Assembly (NCBI GenBank): GCA_964019415.1
Contig: OZ025871.1
Coordinates: 3,576,129 to 3,640,128 of the forward strand
DNA length: 64,000 nt
Reading direction: 5' to 3'
Source: Ianthella basta
Taxonomy: Eukaryota; Porifera; Demospongiae; Verongiida; Ianthellidae
Under the pieces are notes generated by a model. That model did not search any database. It was not told where the DNA came from and worked only from the letters and a program-made list of their open reading frames with translations. The translations under genes and the position numbers were made by a program. The first letter of the stretch is position 1. Each line of letters starts with the position of its first letter. Below, piece by piece: positions 1-23,000 of this stretch.

Positions 1-9268
<9,268 letters not shown>

Positions 9269-10542
9269 CTGAAAAGTGGAAGGAATAAAGTATAAAATAT
9301 ACTATGGTACACATGATTAGTGGGTATCACCCCCTTGTCCCTTGAGACTTGGATCCCCAGGCAGGTTTGTTTATTTGTTTATCCAATGAATCTACTTAAC
9401 CCCTGCACCCACCAGGCTGGAATTTCCTCAGTGCATATATAACCAGTTGCTAATAGATTGGTGCCACACCCAAACTAAAAAGCAACTATGGCTAAATTTT
9501 TCACTTTCAGAGGTACTTAACAATCTATGAATGAATGGCTTGAATGAATGTTTGTAGGATGTGCACAAGTATGTCATGGAGTACCAAATAAGATCAAGTA
9601 TCTTGCAGTAGCCATAGATAGATGCAGTAGCTAGCTACTTAGTCATTCTGCAGCTATATGACACGACTCTTGCCACGTACATCAGAAGCCACACACTGCA
9701 CTAAACGCACGACCTGACCCCACACGCGAAATCTGCATTACTCCAGCAGGTTTGTAGCGATCTGGATAACATGCATGCGACCAACCCACCCTGCCGTAGA
9801 CGAACATTAAACCTTCTACGGCTTTGTACACCCTCCGCAGAAAACTGGCTGTCCCATGACGTGCTATATAGCATCCCCGATTAGTGTACTCGCTACAAAT
9901 TCATACATACAGAGCACACGCGAAACAACACCCACCATGCAAAGAAGCGTTGGAATCCTGCTAACAGCAAGACACAATAGTCACTTCCGATAATCCGCAT
10001 CAGACGGACATTTTGTGGTGATGCCGTATGATGAATCCATGACGCTCAGTGATGTCATCACTTAAATGGCTGCTTAAAGGGCACTAGTAGCTGTAAACGT
10101 GCACCTGCATGGCCTGAGAAGTCAGTGTATCCTGGTTTAGTACATACATACACCTTTCACATGCGCACTCAGAGCAGGGTCGAACCCAGGTTAGATGTGT
10201 ATGTGAAAGGGGTAAATTATTTGACTTGAGCCTGCTAACGCACTGCATGCATGGACATGCTTGCAATTTGAGATTGTATTATATGAATTCAATCAAAGTA
10301 CATAATATGCATTCACTTGATTGTGGCTACAACCACAAACTATCTATAGTCCACAGCTGTTCAGCTAGTTAGATACATCACCCATTCAAGCATGTATAGC
10401 AAAGGTAAGTTATAAATGTCTATGTGAGTGAGATGTATAGTTCAATACTATATACACACATTCAAATAAGCACACTGCTAATTATGCAAAATTACAGAAA
10501 TTATGTCAAAATTAAAGTAATGTGTTTACTCTGAATTCACAT
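9269..10542. other. Intergenic region between gene B stop and gene A start
   Basis: About 1.27 kb must hold the 3' flank of gene B and the promoter and 5' untranslated exon(s) of gene A. No clear open frame. A palindromic AGTGATGTCATCACT lies at 10048-10062, similar to ATF/CREB-type sites, in a CpG-containing stretch (9660-10060); this is suggestive only. The duplication boundary (10425) falls here, so gene A's own flank was not duplicated. Confidence 0.5.
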
Positions 10543-11089
10543 TCACAATTCCATTCCAGGGCCGCTGCTTCCAGCCACCAAAGTGTCCAAAGTGTGCATT
10601 ATTTCATATTCACTGCTCACTGTTTCCAGCGGATGCACACCAAGCTCTCCTACTACTCCCTCCTCTGGGGCCTCCGTGTAACTCTTTGGTACATCATAAG
10701 GGAGCTCAGTCCCTGTTGGTGTATCATATATAGGCTGGTCCCCCTTTGCAGGAGAAGTGTTGTAGAAGACCTGTCTTCCATTGAAGGAGACATGTACTGT
10801 GTCGGGGGGGATATGAACGTACATGTACTCTTCACCGATGTTTCCATCTTCATCTTTGATGCATCTCTCCGAGTCATGCACAATTGGAGAAGCGCCACTG
10901 TGTTCTGCATTGGCGCCGTGTGGATCGAAGGTGTGAGGGTTCTTATACGTTTCAGCTTCCATGCTATTTTCATCACCAGAAGCTGCCATCTTATCAAATG
11001 GAATCTCTTCGTAAAGTGGCTCAACAGTATATTCCACATTCGGCATTTCATAAGGATTCGATGCACCAATAGCCTTCACCTTCTTATAT
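10543..11089 (-). CDS. Gene B exon 22: tyrosine-rich cytoplasmic tail and stop
   Basis: This last 547-bp exon (TGA at 10545-10543) encodes about 180 residues starting [16 protein letters not shown]. Tyrosines lie in [23 protein letters not shown] and SEYEIMH. YEEI is the classic Src-family SH2 ligand and YDxP the Crk/Nck type, known from other receptors; phosphorylation here is inferred. No enzymatic domain is seen. Compared with C the tail has lost or never gained a 5-codon segment (AASIK) and has many replacements, yet YEEI, YDTP, YDVP and YEIM are unchanged. The acceptor is TTGCAG. Confidence 0.87.
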
Positions 11090-14000
11090 CTGCAAGACAA
11101 GAACAATCCAATCATGTAAACACATTTGATATCTACGTACCTGCAACTGAAGTTGCATACATGTATGTATTGTATGCACATACAGTACATACATAGCAGG
11201 GCCGTAGCACCCAGTCCGGCCGGTCCGGTTTTTGCTGCTGGAATAAAAATTCTAAATATTGAAGATATGCATTTTAAACACACTTTAAAATTGGGAGGGG
11301 GGTACTGGCCTAAGGTTAAACAATGTTCTAAAAGCAGAGTGGTTTTGTTACAGTGTTGCAGGACTTAGTTTGAACAAGGAATAGCCAGATACTTTGTTCT
11401 CTAACCAACCTTAATGGTGGCAGACATTTTACTGATGTCGCATGATGTTTTTGGTGTTTTCTAACGCATAAAATGGTGTGTTAATCGATCTTCATGCAAA
11501 ATCAGACAGCACAGTAGTGCTGTCAATGTAAGGATGGTGGTGGTTGTTTGTATGCTGTAATACAAACGGAAAGTAGCACTACTCCTGAACATTAGTAAGA
11601 ACTGACACAAGAAACCGCCTACAAGAAAGGGAGGCTGCACAGTATACAGAGCTAACCTTACTTCCATGCACGCGCGCCGTTGCAAAGAAAGTGTCGATGC
11701 CTTTTTTCGTGTTTCGTCTTCTTATTCTTATTCTTCTTCTTCTTCTCCTCAGCCAACTGTAGTGCACGAATGATAGGGAGTAAGAGAATATTTTACTCAC
11801 AGTTCTACAGCGCTATTGACGGGTAAGTGCCTTTTGTAGGCTAGATAACTCCGCGAGCACGTTCACAAATGGCGGTTTTCAGAAGTTAGGGAGGTGTTCC
11901 TGGGAGAAAGACGCCATTTTATGCTGACGTCACCACACGTTTTGGCCACCGTTATTCGCCTAATCCTCCTTCAGTTTCGATTCAATACTTTCACAGCGCG
12001 GTCAGATGACTGTTCCAAAGTGAATACAAGACAAACTTCGACTAGCATTCGTCTGCGTGCCGTTATCGAAGGTCATCTGCGGTTGTGCCATTTGTAATTA
12101 CTGTGCAGTTGCTTCTGGCCAGCGCTTTAGCTAGCTGCCACTTCCAGTTCCACTCCACACCCTACATCAGCGTGTAGGTATATATGGTGCAATTCTCTTG
12201 TATGTAGGGGCCATAGCTACATTCCCCTGTTCTGCTGCCTTAGCCTGCATCACAACTAACTCTCAGCCTATCCAAACATAGGTAATTGTAATATATCTTT
12301 GACCCACCTGCCACAGCCTACCCTAGGCTGCCCACCCAGACACAACCTACATTGTGCTATCATGCTACACACCCTGCCATGATTCAGAGAATGTCCCTTT
12401 GCTGTCACTGTTGTTTGGAAGCCTTAAAAGTTGACTGGCCCATGAGTAATTTGCATTCCATAAAAGTATAGAAACAAGAGCAGATGTAGGGATGGTGTAG
12501 TGTGTACCTGCAAGGTAAAACCACCTGGCAGAAAAACTGTAGGAACAAGGAGGAGGGCCGGTCCATGCAACAAGGAGGGCCGGTCCATGCAAAACCCAGG
12601 TCATTAACATGCGCTGAATTTGAATACGTTATCACCGTCCCTACATCCGCCAACATTTTGCTGCGCCTCCTACTACTGCATGCCCATTCCAGCTCTTCAG
12701 CTTCCCCTTTACACCCACAGGTTCAGCTGTACAATTTCCCCATCTTTCTGCTTTGTTGCATGTGCTCTGTACACTATAGTTATAGGTTTATCCTAGCAAA
12801 TTGCTTGCTACTCATCTTCTTTGCTGTGCTCTAGAATCTAGGCCCTCCTGCTCTTCCATGCAATCCATTATGTGTTTCAATGTAGCAGCTAGCTGCAGGA
12901 CCCATATTCTTCTGATTCATCACTTATGTAGCTATGTATCTTGCTCCGCCTTGAGACCCTGGAAAACCACCCAGCTCAGCTACTAGTACATGTTATTGCT
13001 TACCCTTGCTCTTCACTACACTGCTGTCTAGAAACTGGTACACCCATTTTCGGGCCCTCTCTGTTTGGCTCTACACTGTAAAAACAGTGGTGGTTTCAGG
13101 CCATGGCCACCAGTGGTGGTTTTCAGGGACAAGCAGTGGTTTCAAACAACCACTGTAACACCTTTAGTCCCTGAGAAACACCAATGGTGGTCTGAATCCA
13201 ACACTGTTTTACAGTGTACACCAGCACAAACATTGTACACTTCACTGTCAACACTTATGAAGTTCAAATTAACTCACTAAATCCAGGATGCAAATAGCTT
13301 ATACAGCAGAGTGCAGCTGTACATGCGCCATGGTACACACTAGACTGCAATTTCTGGTTATTCAGGCTTTCCTCATTAGTGCTTCAGTCATGTACAGCGG
13401 ATTTATGCAACTTTGCAACAGTTCCCACACCATGGGCAGTCGTTACGTAGGATACAGGCTGGTACTGTACACACCTATTATATATCACCCTGTTTGTATC
13501 CTAGGTAATGACTACCCAGGTATGGGAACTGTTGCAAGGTTGCATAAATCCGCTGTACATGGATGTATGCCTGCAGCATGGTGGTATATATGTACATGGG
13601 AACATGTAGCTGGAATGGGCATATGCAGGCAATAGGATAGTCTACTGTGGCAACCCTTGTTATTGCACACTCACATGTACAATTGCACTATAATACGCAG
13701 GCGGAGAAACAGGGGATGGTAGCAAGACCACAAGTGTGGCAAAATGTTGATAGATGTAGGGATGATGAAAACGTATTCAAAGTCAGCGCATGTTAATGAC
13801 CTGGGTTTTGCATGGACCGGCTGGCCCCCCCTTTGCATGGATTGGCCCTCCTCCTTGTTCCTACGGTTTTTCTGCCAGGTGGTTTTATCTTGCAGGTACA
13901 CACTGCACCATCCCTACATCTGCCTTTGTTTTCGGAGGAAACATTTTTACACACCCTTTGCATTGATGGTGTCTTCTAGTCAAGGGAAGGAGAGATTTGT

Positions 14001-17000
14001 GCTGCCTAGCATCAGAGAGAATGCCAAAAAACCACTGGATTGCAATTCTCAATGCACTATCTTCTTATTCCAATGCACTGTATTACCTGTTACATGGCAC
14101 TTGATCACCTTTCCTGCTGTAAGTGCCTGTTGGTCTATGTTACATTTTATCATACTCATTGGAGTGCTGATGAGCCTAGAATTGTTTCAAAAGTACTCAC
14201 AGAACACCTAGATTTCAAAATATTTTCCTGGGGGGGGCATGCCCCCAGCCCCCCTTAGTTTATGTCACGTCATCTATGGCCTGACCGGTTTTTATCTTGG
14301 TGCTACGGCCCTGCACAGCTATAGGAGGACAGATAAATGAAGCTGTCTCTAATCCACACACATGCAAGACCACCACGCCTGCAATGTGATCTCCCGAGCT
14401 GGTTGCATTAAGCAACTGACCGACTTTGCAGGAATGCAATGCATTATACAGAGCCCAGAGACCACAGAACACAAGCATGATCCAAAACACATCTAGGAAG
14501 ATAACACAATCATAGGAGATGTACGTATGTATCTACTGTACCCCAGCACAGGCAGTGTGGGATGTTGCAATTGTTATCAGGCTGGCTAATTATAAATCAT
14601 CACTACCAACACAAAATATGCACATGTTGCATGGTAGGCATTGCCTTGATAGTGAACAGGGACTGACTGTGTTACAAGTGAACTAACCGTAGCACACAGC
14701 AGATGCAACAGAGTATTGTGCACATAAAGATCACTCCTATGATGACAATGATGCCTCCAATCACACCATACTGTGCAGCCTGCAGTACACCAATACTAGA
14801 ACCTGTTGTAGCTGCAATGGAGTCCAGACCACCTGAAAAGTGCACAGATTGTACATGCGTCACAATGATGTCACTACATAAGTATGCATGCATGTTCAGA
14901 CATTAGCTGCCTGTGTACCTGTGGCGAAGCTGGTACGTAATACAACCACACCATTCTAGCACAAGGGTCTCTACCAATGCACTGTGTTTTGACCTTGTAC
15001 TGTATGTACATATACACATACTGTATGTGTAGCCAAACAAGACATGTACATTATTGGTACATAGAATATAATAAGTAATATAACATCCGCTTCAATCACT
15101 ACTTAGCCTATCACTGACACAACAGACTCAAAGCACACTTACACACTGGATTGTTTTCATCCACTCTCCCTGTAGTGGGACAGAAACAGAGATATTTGAG
15201 TAACTTGGTCTATTACGAAAACACTCTCAAATCTGCACCTCAGTACAACATACTGTACCTTCAGCATCTCCTACCCTTCTTGAGGTTTGTATCCGTACTT
15301 GGTTCACCCAACCATGTCCGGCACTGTTACCAGCAGTGACTCCAATGGAGTAGGAAGCACCACAAGTGAGGTTGGTCACATTAAATGTTAACAGTGGGTG
15401 GAGACCAGTGTGCACCACTTCCCCATCAACATATATCTGAAGAGGAAAGACACAACAATTCGTATTACATCCACAATACATGGCACTCAGCACAACACAT
15501 GCAATCACAATGCCATAATATACGTATAATAGCTTTAATATGCAATCCAGGCAATTCAATCCAGCAATTATCTAGCAATACAGTACACTGCCTGCATGGC
15601 TGGTGTACACACCAAGACACCTGACTCACAGGAAACTGCATTGTGAATTGACCCAGGATCTAACCCATGCCATGAGCAAATGTTTGTGGGCAGACCCACC
15701 TGTAAATACTTCCTACAGGTAACAGATGTTTCGAATGGGGTGTTGTAGCTGTTGACACAATGGCTTTGGTTGCAGAACCCACACCCCTGCCCCAATGCTT
15801 AGTGTGCTCATCTGCCACCAGGGTTTAGTGTAAAAATGGTGGTGTGACAGATGTGAGAAGGAGGCCTTGGCTTCCGGATCAGTATTGTATTATTTACATA
15901 AGTACTGTACATACTATACATTATACTATGGAAATGTAATAACACACTGCACAACTGTTGGGGGGGTTGGATGGTACTGCATCTCACTGTGTGGGATACC
16001 TGGCTATGTGATGTCTGGAGTTACCACACCTAACCAGTCTGCTGTACTGACACACAAGTATGTTCATCAGTGTCAAAGTAGCTGGGGGTGGTCACTCCGG
16101 CCTATTGATTGCCAGCAGTCATTGCACTATTGCGTTGCATGCACTGACAGTGATGCATTAGGAGCGTCCCTCTTCACCTGATAGTCGATAATGCTACCAT
16201 AGGAGATGTCTGGTGGCAGCCACTGAATGACAACAAAACTTCCTCCAAATTCAGCTGTTGTCAGGTTGCGTACGGGGGAGGGTACTACAAGTGTGGGGCA
16301 GGTGCAAACACAGTAAGCACATCAAGAGCAAAGAATGCTATGCATTGGTCATGACAGACTAGGTAATTTGAAACACAATAATGAAACTAAGTTTGATGGT
16401 TCCATGATCCCACACCACACATCACTACAGTATATATGCATTTGCTGTATACACAGATACAGCAAATGCTTGCTAATATTCAATATGCAAACTGACTTAT
16501 TGACAGTCATTAATACAGTACAAGGACTCTCATTGACTCAAGCCACATTGTTAGCTGCAGTGTTGTGTGCAACATACCATCAGGAAGTGTCATATTAACT
16601 ACTTTGTCTGTGAAGTCACTTCGTCCCGCTGGGTTAGCAAAGGCAACTACAAAGAAGTATCTTGTGTATGGTGTGAGGCGCTCGATGGTGTGAACAACGA
16701 CTTCAGACTCCTCAATGTTCATCTCATTGGCCTTCAATTTCTGTGTAGTTTCAACATTATCGCCTTCGATGCCATACGTGACAATGTACTCTACAAGGGG
16801 GCCATTCCTGTGGACGACCATGGGGGGTGACCATGTGAGGTCCATGCTGTGTACACCGATGTTTAAGATGCTGAAGTTCAGAGGAGGTGAATCAGGAACT
16901 GCAGTACGTGGGAAGGAGGTATACAGAGACATTGGATAGCTACACATAGTGTGTACAAGAGTAGGCTGAGGGTTGCGTACAACTGCATTGATGAGCTGAA

Positions 17001-20000
17001 TGACATAAGTAAGTTCTTCACTTGCATGCATGCAGTTGCTCTCATGCAGTTGTTATATGACACTAAGACAACACATACAGTAGCTATGTATAGCTCAGAG
17101 CAGTTAGAACTGCATCCCATGGCCACAGCTCAGCTACTGTATCATCAATATGGCTCATCTGATACATAATGCTTTACGGTTCTATGCCCTACGTAAGGCA
17201 CTACTGGTACTGTGTGTGGCAATCCCAAAAGTGACATATGTAGGTTGCTTAGGGTTAATTCAATACTGAGTATGAATAACTGTGGGTGCAGTCAATAGAG
17301 TGATATATCGATGGAGCTTTCTGATGGCAAGGTCTCACCTGCTGGGGAGGTAGCCCGCTGAGTGGTGACCTCATCACTCTCTCCTATCTCATTCACTGCG
17401 GCTACAGTAATCCTGTATGTCACACCTTCAAGCAGACCTTCCAGTCCCACTGCTGTTTCAGAGATATTCAAAGTGTAGACTATGACTGGCACACCTGCAG
17501 GTGCAGTGGCTTCATATGTTAGTTTGTAACCAAGCAAGATGCCATTGGGAGATGAGGGTGGGTCCCATAGGACACGAATCTGATGTGCAGAGGTATTCAG
17601 AGCGGTGAGGTTCTCTGGATCACCAGGAGCTAAATGAGAATGGAAATACATTAAAGAAAGCAGTTATATAGCTTTGACATGTGTGAGGACTACGATAGGA
17701 GGCACGCCCTATTGTGGTGGCTGGGAACGACCAAATAAGTATGACACACCTGCAGGGTGCAGACTCACCTGCACTGAGTGTCTTAGTCTCTTGGAAGGTA
17801 CTGAATGGACCTGTTCCGTTTACATTCACTGCTGCCACTTGTACACTGTAGCCGGTGAATGGCTGTAAATTCTCCAAGCGATGCATCTGAACTAAACCTA
17901 TTGCTGTATCTCTATTAGTCTCAGGTCCTTCATTCGCCTGCCAGTGTCTTAGGACATAGCCAGTGATGGGGCCATTACGGTCCACAAGTGGGGGTAGAGT
18001 CCAGTTGACAGATATTGAATAGGCACTTTGAGGTTGAAGGTGAACTGCACTGGGTGGTGCAGAGGGTGCTACAGGAGTGGACAGTATACTTGTGATACAG
18101 GCAAAGATAGGCACCTCATGTATCTGTTACAGAGCATTGCTACAGCTCTTAAGGGAACCTCATTTACCTGAATATGTATACCCAAAGAGTATGAAAGTTC
18201 ACCTAAAAGGTTTGAGAAATATCATCGGCCTAGCTCCATTATAATAAGATGTGCATAGACTCTGTTCCTGAAATACATCACCACAAGTTGTTTCAGACAG
18301 ATCTAACAGCATTCAATGGCTGCCATACACAAGTACACAAAACTAGTGATCATGTACGTAACCACAGCCCTCTGCTTCACCTGCAGTGTATGTAGTCCCT
18401 GTTGACATAAGCTCTGGTCCAGGGCCAACCACAGTGATGGCCTTCACCTGTAGGTGGTACTGGACACCCTCGTGGAGACCGCTGAGCACCACAGAAGTCA
18501 TGTTACTTGTCAGCTCTCCTTGGTGAGGGAGGTTTAGCTCAGGTACAGAGGTGAATGCAAGGATGTAGCGAAGGATAATGCCATTGGGGCTATTGGGCGG
18601 ATTCCAGGTGACATTCAACTCTGTGGAGGACACAGTTGTTACATTCAAACTTGAAATGGGTCCAGGAGCTGCAGGGAAGCGTAATAGCAGAAACAGCATT
18701 CAACCACAATACTGCAAACACCATTATCACAATTAGCATTACATAACATATAATAGTGTCAGTGGAGTCATCTGGTAAGACTATCAGGACAATGTTGTTT
18801 GACCATTTACGTATGAATCATCACTATCTCACGCTTCCGTTCGCCATGACATACAGTGCACCCATAATATGCACCTACATACACATGCTGCAGTCCTACA
18901 GATAATGATCATGATGAAACTGCCAAAGATAAAGTTCTATGTACAGTATGTACTTGATAGGAATACCCATTTTGCTACAGCACACAACTTTACATTGTGT
19001 GTGCACATGCTACGTATGCAGTTACGTAGTGAATACTTACCATCTTGGAGGGTTGTAAAGCAGCTAGCATTGCTGAATGGCCCAGTACCATTTACGTTAA
19101 CAGCAGCCATTTGCAAGCAATAGCCTTTATATGGTTCCAGGTCTTTAATGATGAATGTCCTCTGGTGCCCACCCACAGTGTACATCATCTGTCCTTTGGC
19201 AGCTCTTTTGACAAGTGAACGGTTGCTTCTCTCCTGTCCATCACGTACCAGTAGAATTTCATACCCAGTCACTGGACCATTAGCCTCTCCCTGTGCTGGA
19301 AGCTTCCAAGTGAGGGAGATCTGACGAGCAGAGATCTGAAGAGAAATATCCCTTGGGGAACCAGTAGGAACTACAGGAAATGGTGGAGCAACACAAACAG
19401 TGTCAGGGAGACAAACAGTCGAATATCTGAAAAACTATATCTTAGCACATATTTGATTTGACATGCAAGCATATACAAATACCAGAGCCAAAGAAACCTT
19501 AGTGACACATCTACTTTCAATCTTCTTATTGCATGTACTTAATTACAGTGCGGCTACTGCACATGTGCTATGTATATTGGCTATGCACACCTGCTGAGTG
19601 AGTCTGAACAAACACATCATTGCTGTACACTCCATCTGCTTCCATTCTCAGAGCTGCTACACGAACAAAATAGTTGGTAAAAGGAGCTAGATGACTTAAT
19701 ACTGCTGACAATGCAGTTGCAGTGGTGCTACTTGATGCTCCTGTGCCAATCCACCCGTAAATGACACGGTAGCCTGTGATCGGTTCTGTGTTACCATCAT
19801 CTGCCGGTGGACTCCATGCTACTCGGACAGAGTAGGCACCCAGGGCAACCACAGTGACATTTTGGGGTGGATTCTTTGCATCTGAAGTGAAGGCAGTCAG
19901 TACATACATAATGTACACTTGAAAGTGATGTGCATCATAGATTACGTTATGTTCAAGAGATGGCATTTGTGGCACTCAGCCTGTTAATGGTAGCACATTT

Positions 20001-23000
20001 GTACCATATGTGCAACTTATAAAAGTACAAGTGACACTGAAACTACATACATGATGTACAGCATTCACGTATATCCATAATGTACACACATATCGTATTG
20101 TCTTAGATCATACACTTACTTATCGTGACTGTGACTTGAGTGATAGCATTGCTCCATGGCCCTGTGCCATTGCTGCTCACAGCTGCCACCTGGGCAGCAT
20201 AGGTGGTCCCATACTCCAGGTTTGTTAGTACATGTTGCTGCACACCAGAGCCATTGGTCTGAGATGAACTGATGGCCACCTCTATAGTTAGATTACCCAG
20301 CATGCCATACCTGACCCGATAGCTGATGCCACTCAGTGGGCCATTTAGAGCACTTTCCTCAGGAGGTGTCCAAGACAAGGTGAGAACGGGATGGTTTTCA
20401 TCAGGAGTGAAACTGACAACCTCTGGAGAGCCACTGGGAACTGGAAGAAGCAGGGGCCAGCTGCCATGAATTCTAATGTACATACACACGCATAATACAA
20501 ATTTGCATACGTATGCACACACAGTATAATGGTCTAAATCAGTCACATGTGGGACCTCCAGACCAGAGGTGCAATGCAATGTCCTACATAACATATGCCC
20601 CTGAAGGTTGAATGCTTTAGCTATATACTGTAGGTGGCTAGCTGTGTTGTTAACTGTATATGTAAATGTACATTTGTACACTTTAACCATTATTATTATT
20701 ATTATGAGCAAGCACGGCCTTTGACCGCGCTCGCTCCGCGTCGCGTCGCCCAGTGGACAACGCAGGCCATCCATCACCAATTGGGTGATTGCAGCTGGGT
20801 GACACTGCCTGGGTACATATAGTGCTGATCTTGCTTGCACAGGTGTTGACCTCTGTCATGCACTTGCATGCACATATACATATAGCTAGCTACACCTAAA
20901 CCATGTTAAAAGAATTGCGTGATCATGTCTTTCCTTAGCCAATAAGGCAGTGCCCAAGCAAGCTTTCTGCGCAATAGCTTACTTTGCGATAGAGAAAGGG
21001 CTTTCACCAGCCCAGAACGCTGACAGCTAAAGTACCCAAATAGCGAAACAAAAATACCCACGTACCGGTAGCCAGAGCAGTTCCCTCGCACCAGAAAATA
21101 ACAGTAAACTTCTGCGCAAGTGCGCGTCGCGCCTGGGAGGCCCAAACTGAGGAGCGCGGAGTGTCTAAGAGACGACTGACGGCAAGGCACATTCACACTG
21201 CCAGAGCGGCCATGTTTGCGGTTACATCATTGCGTCGTCCAATCAAATGCCCGTTTTTAATGCCACGCACAAGCGTACGAACGAACGAACGCACAGACTG
21301 GAAAAGATTATATTAAGGATACAGAATAGAATGGTTCACTCCACTTCACATATACGTACACAGAAAACTATTGCTCCACTCAGCCAAACATTAGCCCCGG
21401 CTACATTATTCAAAGCATACATGGTACTGCAGTGGTTGATATAACAGATGGTCATCGGTCAATTTCCAAGCATTTTAGTTGAATGACTGTGCATTATTTC
21501 AAGTGGTCAGCAAAGCGACTAATCAGATTTTTCAGCCTAAACCTTGACAAATATTCTCCAAAGGACTTCCACTGGTTATTGGATGAAGGGTACTAAGGAC
21601 AATTTTGTGAAGTACAGACTAGTACACTAGCGCTTAATCCATAAATGCTGTCTTCGCTTGGTGGCCATCTTATTGTGATGTTTGCATAGCACTACGTGCA
21701 GGGTGTGACGTCACATCCTGTCACGGTGGCTGACATTGTGCAGGCTGCAACCCCACTGCACACTACCACTGCCAGCTCATATTACGTCGTTTTACACAAC
21801 AGCTTTCACTTGAGTGGGAGTGGCTTGTTTGTGGACCACAATTTTGGAACCAGTGCCCAGGAAGTTTGCCTTGTTTCCTTGAACAGTGTTACTATTTCCA
21901 GTAGTGACACTACTGTGCATCCTAGGAGATTGGAACTGTTCCAGTTTGTAATCCATTTGCCTTGCATCAACAGACATAACAAAGTTGTAAAGAAGGCAAT
22001 GCTTCCTAGGGGACACAATTCCAATCGACCCGACAAAATGTAAATGACTGAACAAAATCAGGAGTGCTTGGACGTATGACTGCACAACCACAAAACCTTA
22101 TTTCCACCTCTGGTACTGTGTGTGTAGGAATACATACTTAACTCACTATATGCATAAGTCTTTGCAGTGTAAATGCTGCTGTAGGGTCCAGTGCCATTGA
22201 CAGTGGCTGCAGCCACCTTGATGTAGTATTCAGTGTATGGTGCTAGATGTCTAACAAAGTATGGGCTTCCAACTGCCACCGCCCTGGTGGACTGTGCTTG
22301 CTCTAGTGCTGGGCGCACACCATACACAACAGAATATTGAATAATCGGTCCTTTCTGTTGGTCAACTGGAGGCTGGCTCCAGGCAACTCGGATGGTAAAA
22401 GAGGAATCAGGTCTCACCAAGACTGACTGAGGAGATGCCCCGGGTACTGTAGTGGTGTATGAAGAGTAATGGCAATTTAACACTGCACATGTATGCGACA
22501 TTGCCTAGAATGCAATTAAGTTAAGTTACAGGTGGGCCAGTTATATTGGAGGTATACGGAGATTAAGATGGCGGCCTCGAACGTGAGAGCACGTAGATTG
22601 ACAAAAGATTTGATGGGCGACTGTGAGCGAAGAGAGAAAAGATCAGTAGGGAGGGTGATTCAGAAGAGAAGAGGACAAGAGAGAAAGGAGATTATTCACA
22701 ATATCGATGGTAGGACCGCAGAAGGGGTCGAGAAAAAGAGCGGAGACGGGATTGGGACAAAGATCGCGAGCAAGATTGGTGGACAGTTGGAGGAAGTAGT
22801 CGATGGTGTGGTTGGAGAAGGGGTTGATTATGTGAGTGACGAAGGGACCGATGGAAGGAGTGGTGATGGCAAAGTGAGTCTTGTGAAGGAAGGTGAGCCA
22901 GGACTAGGGGAGACCAGGGACGAAGCAATTAGATGTCTCTGTACTCGTGAAGTAGAGTCAGGGGAAATGGTGTGCTGCGAGATTTGTGAAGGATGGTCTC

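Larger units (their letters stand above)
11197..14313. mobile_element. 3.1-kb hAT-like DNA transposon insertion (non-autonomous, composite)
   Basis: Absent from copy C, which reads ACATACATAGCTATAGG at this point. The ends are perfect 15-bp inverted repeats (CAGGGCCGTAGCACC), flanked by CATAG and CACAG, a 5-bp target duplication with one mismatch. The inner right end has the GGGGGGGCATGCCCCC motif next to the terminal repeat. CAGGG ends suggest the hAT group. No transposase frame was recognised; the interior is filled with smaller MITEs (12483-12647, 13071-13219, 13389-13561, 13753-13920) and a dispersed repeat (11521-12000). It sits in the intron between the helix and tail exons of gene B. 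Confidence 0.85.
14833..16177 (-). other. Introns around exons 19-20 of gene B
   Basis: Apart from the 178-bp and 27-bp exons, nothing recognisable: the intron 15437-16177 is unique sequence shared with copy C except small indels such as 16064-16112, absent from C. Confidence 0.5.

Noticed and set aside
10048-10062. CREB/ATF-like palindrome AGTGATGTCATCACT as a called regulatory site
   Set aside because: Single occurrence without other promoter evidence; mentioned only in the intergenic entry.
10522-11196. 224-codon plus-strand frame
   Set aside because: Antisense shadow of the tyrosine-rich tail exon, which has paralogue and motif support.
14260-14490. Minus-strand frame [20 protein letters not shown] as a second membrane exon
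   Set aside because: The helix exon (phase 2) joins the tail exon directly in frame, while this frame cannot be entered in phase 2; between B and C most changes in it are replacements.
21696-22091. Frames of about 100-115 codons within the 681-bp hAT-like element
   Set aside because: No transposase or other family signature; too short for a hAT transposase.
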